64,000 bases of DNA, taken from Candidatus Zixiibacteriota bacterium (lineage in GTDB: Bacteria; Zixibacteria; MSB-5A5; GN15; JAAZOE01). The stretch lies in contig DAOUTW010000020.1 of the NCBI GenBank assembly GCA_030668485.1, forward strand, positions 1 to 64,000, in the 5' to 3' direction. The position numbers and the translations under genes are program-made. Below, in pieces: positions 63,829 through 64,000 of the stretch (within the stretch, counting starts at the first letter, position 1; every line of letters begins with the position of its first letter). The notes beneath the pieces were generated by a model, which ran no database searches, was not told the origin of the DNA, and saw nothing but the letters and a program-made list of their open reading frames with translations.

Positions 63829-64000
63829 ATGCCAACTGTTATTTACATGGAGAAAATAGTGATAATCAAAATTTCCCTCTCGATTGCTATCATGGGTTTA
63901 CTAATTTTCATTTACCACTCTGACAACCCTTGGCTACGGCGATATTTCTCCGGTTGGGCCTATTTCCCGGGCACTAACTACCTTGGAAGCGATCGCAGGC
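63829..64000 (+). pseudogene. Frameshifted ion-channel (TLGYGD) fragment
   Basis: From about 63910 the plus strand reads F-S-F-T-T-L-T-T-L-G-Y-G-D-I-S-P, the selectivity filter of Ion_trans_2 potassium channels, followed by A-L-T-T-L-E-A-I-A-G. The preceding frame that starts at ATG 63829 (M-P-T-V-I-Y-M-E-K, one hydrophobic span) is out of phase, and TAA precedes the filter frame. The gene is thus broken or carries a sequencing frameshift. It continues beyond the window. Confidence 0.6.

Overview
The window looks like a chromosomal segment of a Gram-negative, free-living bacterium. There are many outer-membrane barrels, lipoproteins with lipoboxes, Tat signals, a Rieske/cytochrome b complex and a multiheme cytochrome c. 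Core genes (murQ, rpmE, prfA, prmC, tldD/tldE, clpX-clpP-tig, hemA) are typical of a deep-branching candidate phylum. A Zixibacteria-like or other FCB-related lineage is my guess, but no rRNA is present to prove it.

Left part (1-26.4 kb): mostly housekeeping. A lipoprotein-murQ pair is followed by an exported protein with an IPTL-like sorting tail. Then rpmE, a DUF1385 gene and prfA form the usual translation group, but prmC lies about 6 kb further on. Between prfA and prmC are a nuclease-like gene, a GNAT acetyltransferase, a YbhB-like lipoprotein, a PspC protein, the TldD/TldE protease and a tiny Tat-signal protein. A radical SAM gene, a mini carbonic anhydrase and a membrane-anchored STAND-type ATPase with seven TPR units follow. 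Then come tRNA-Leu, tig, clpP and clpX (minus strand), a two-component pair, a zone rich in hairpin repeats with gene relics, and hemA.

Middle (26.3-35.4 kb): an AT-rich integrative element sits against tRNA-Asn and carries both a large serine recombinase and a tyrosine recombinase. Next is a three-gene minus-strand operon: an Omp85-like barrel, a lipoprotein with protein-kinase-like motifs (HxDxKxxN and DFG), and a PAP2 phosphatase. This is the best candidate here for an undescribed envelope system.

Right part (35.5-64 kb): a receptor phosphatase of the RsbU/SpoIIE type, a small barrel, a plus-strand respiratory operon (cytochrome b, Rieske, octaheme TPR cytochrome) and a twelve-gene minus-strand run (arylsulfatase, porins, FadL-like protein, two nucleotide-translocase-like carriers, a CocE-like hydrolase, other exported proteins). 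A STAS protein is divergent from a sigma-54 activator with three GAF-like domains. The STAS/activator intergenic region, with a sigma-54 promoter and three evenly spaced ATATTTCGG-type sites, is duplicated 21 kb away upstream of the small barrel and the phosphatase. This suggests one activator links the two loci. Relics of a STAS gene, a translocase, a DUF6119 gene, an AI-2E transporter and an ion channel show recent duplication and decay.
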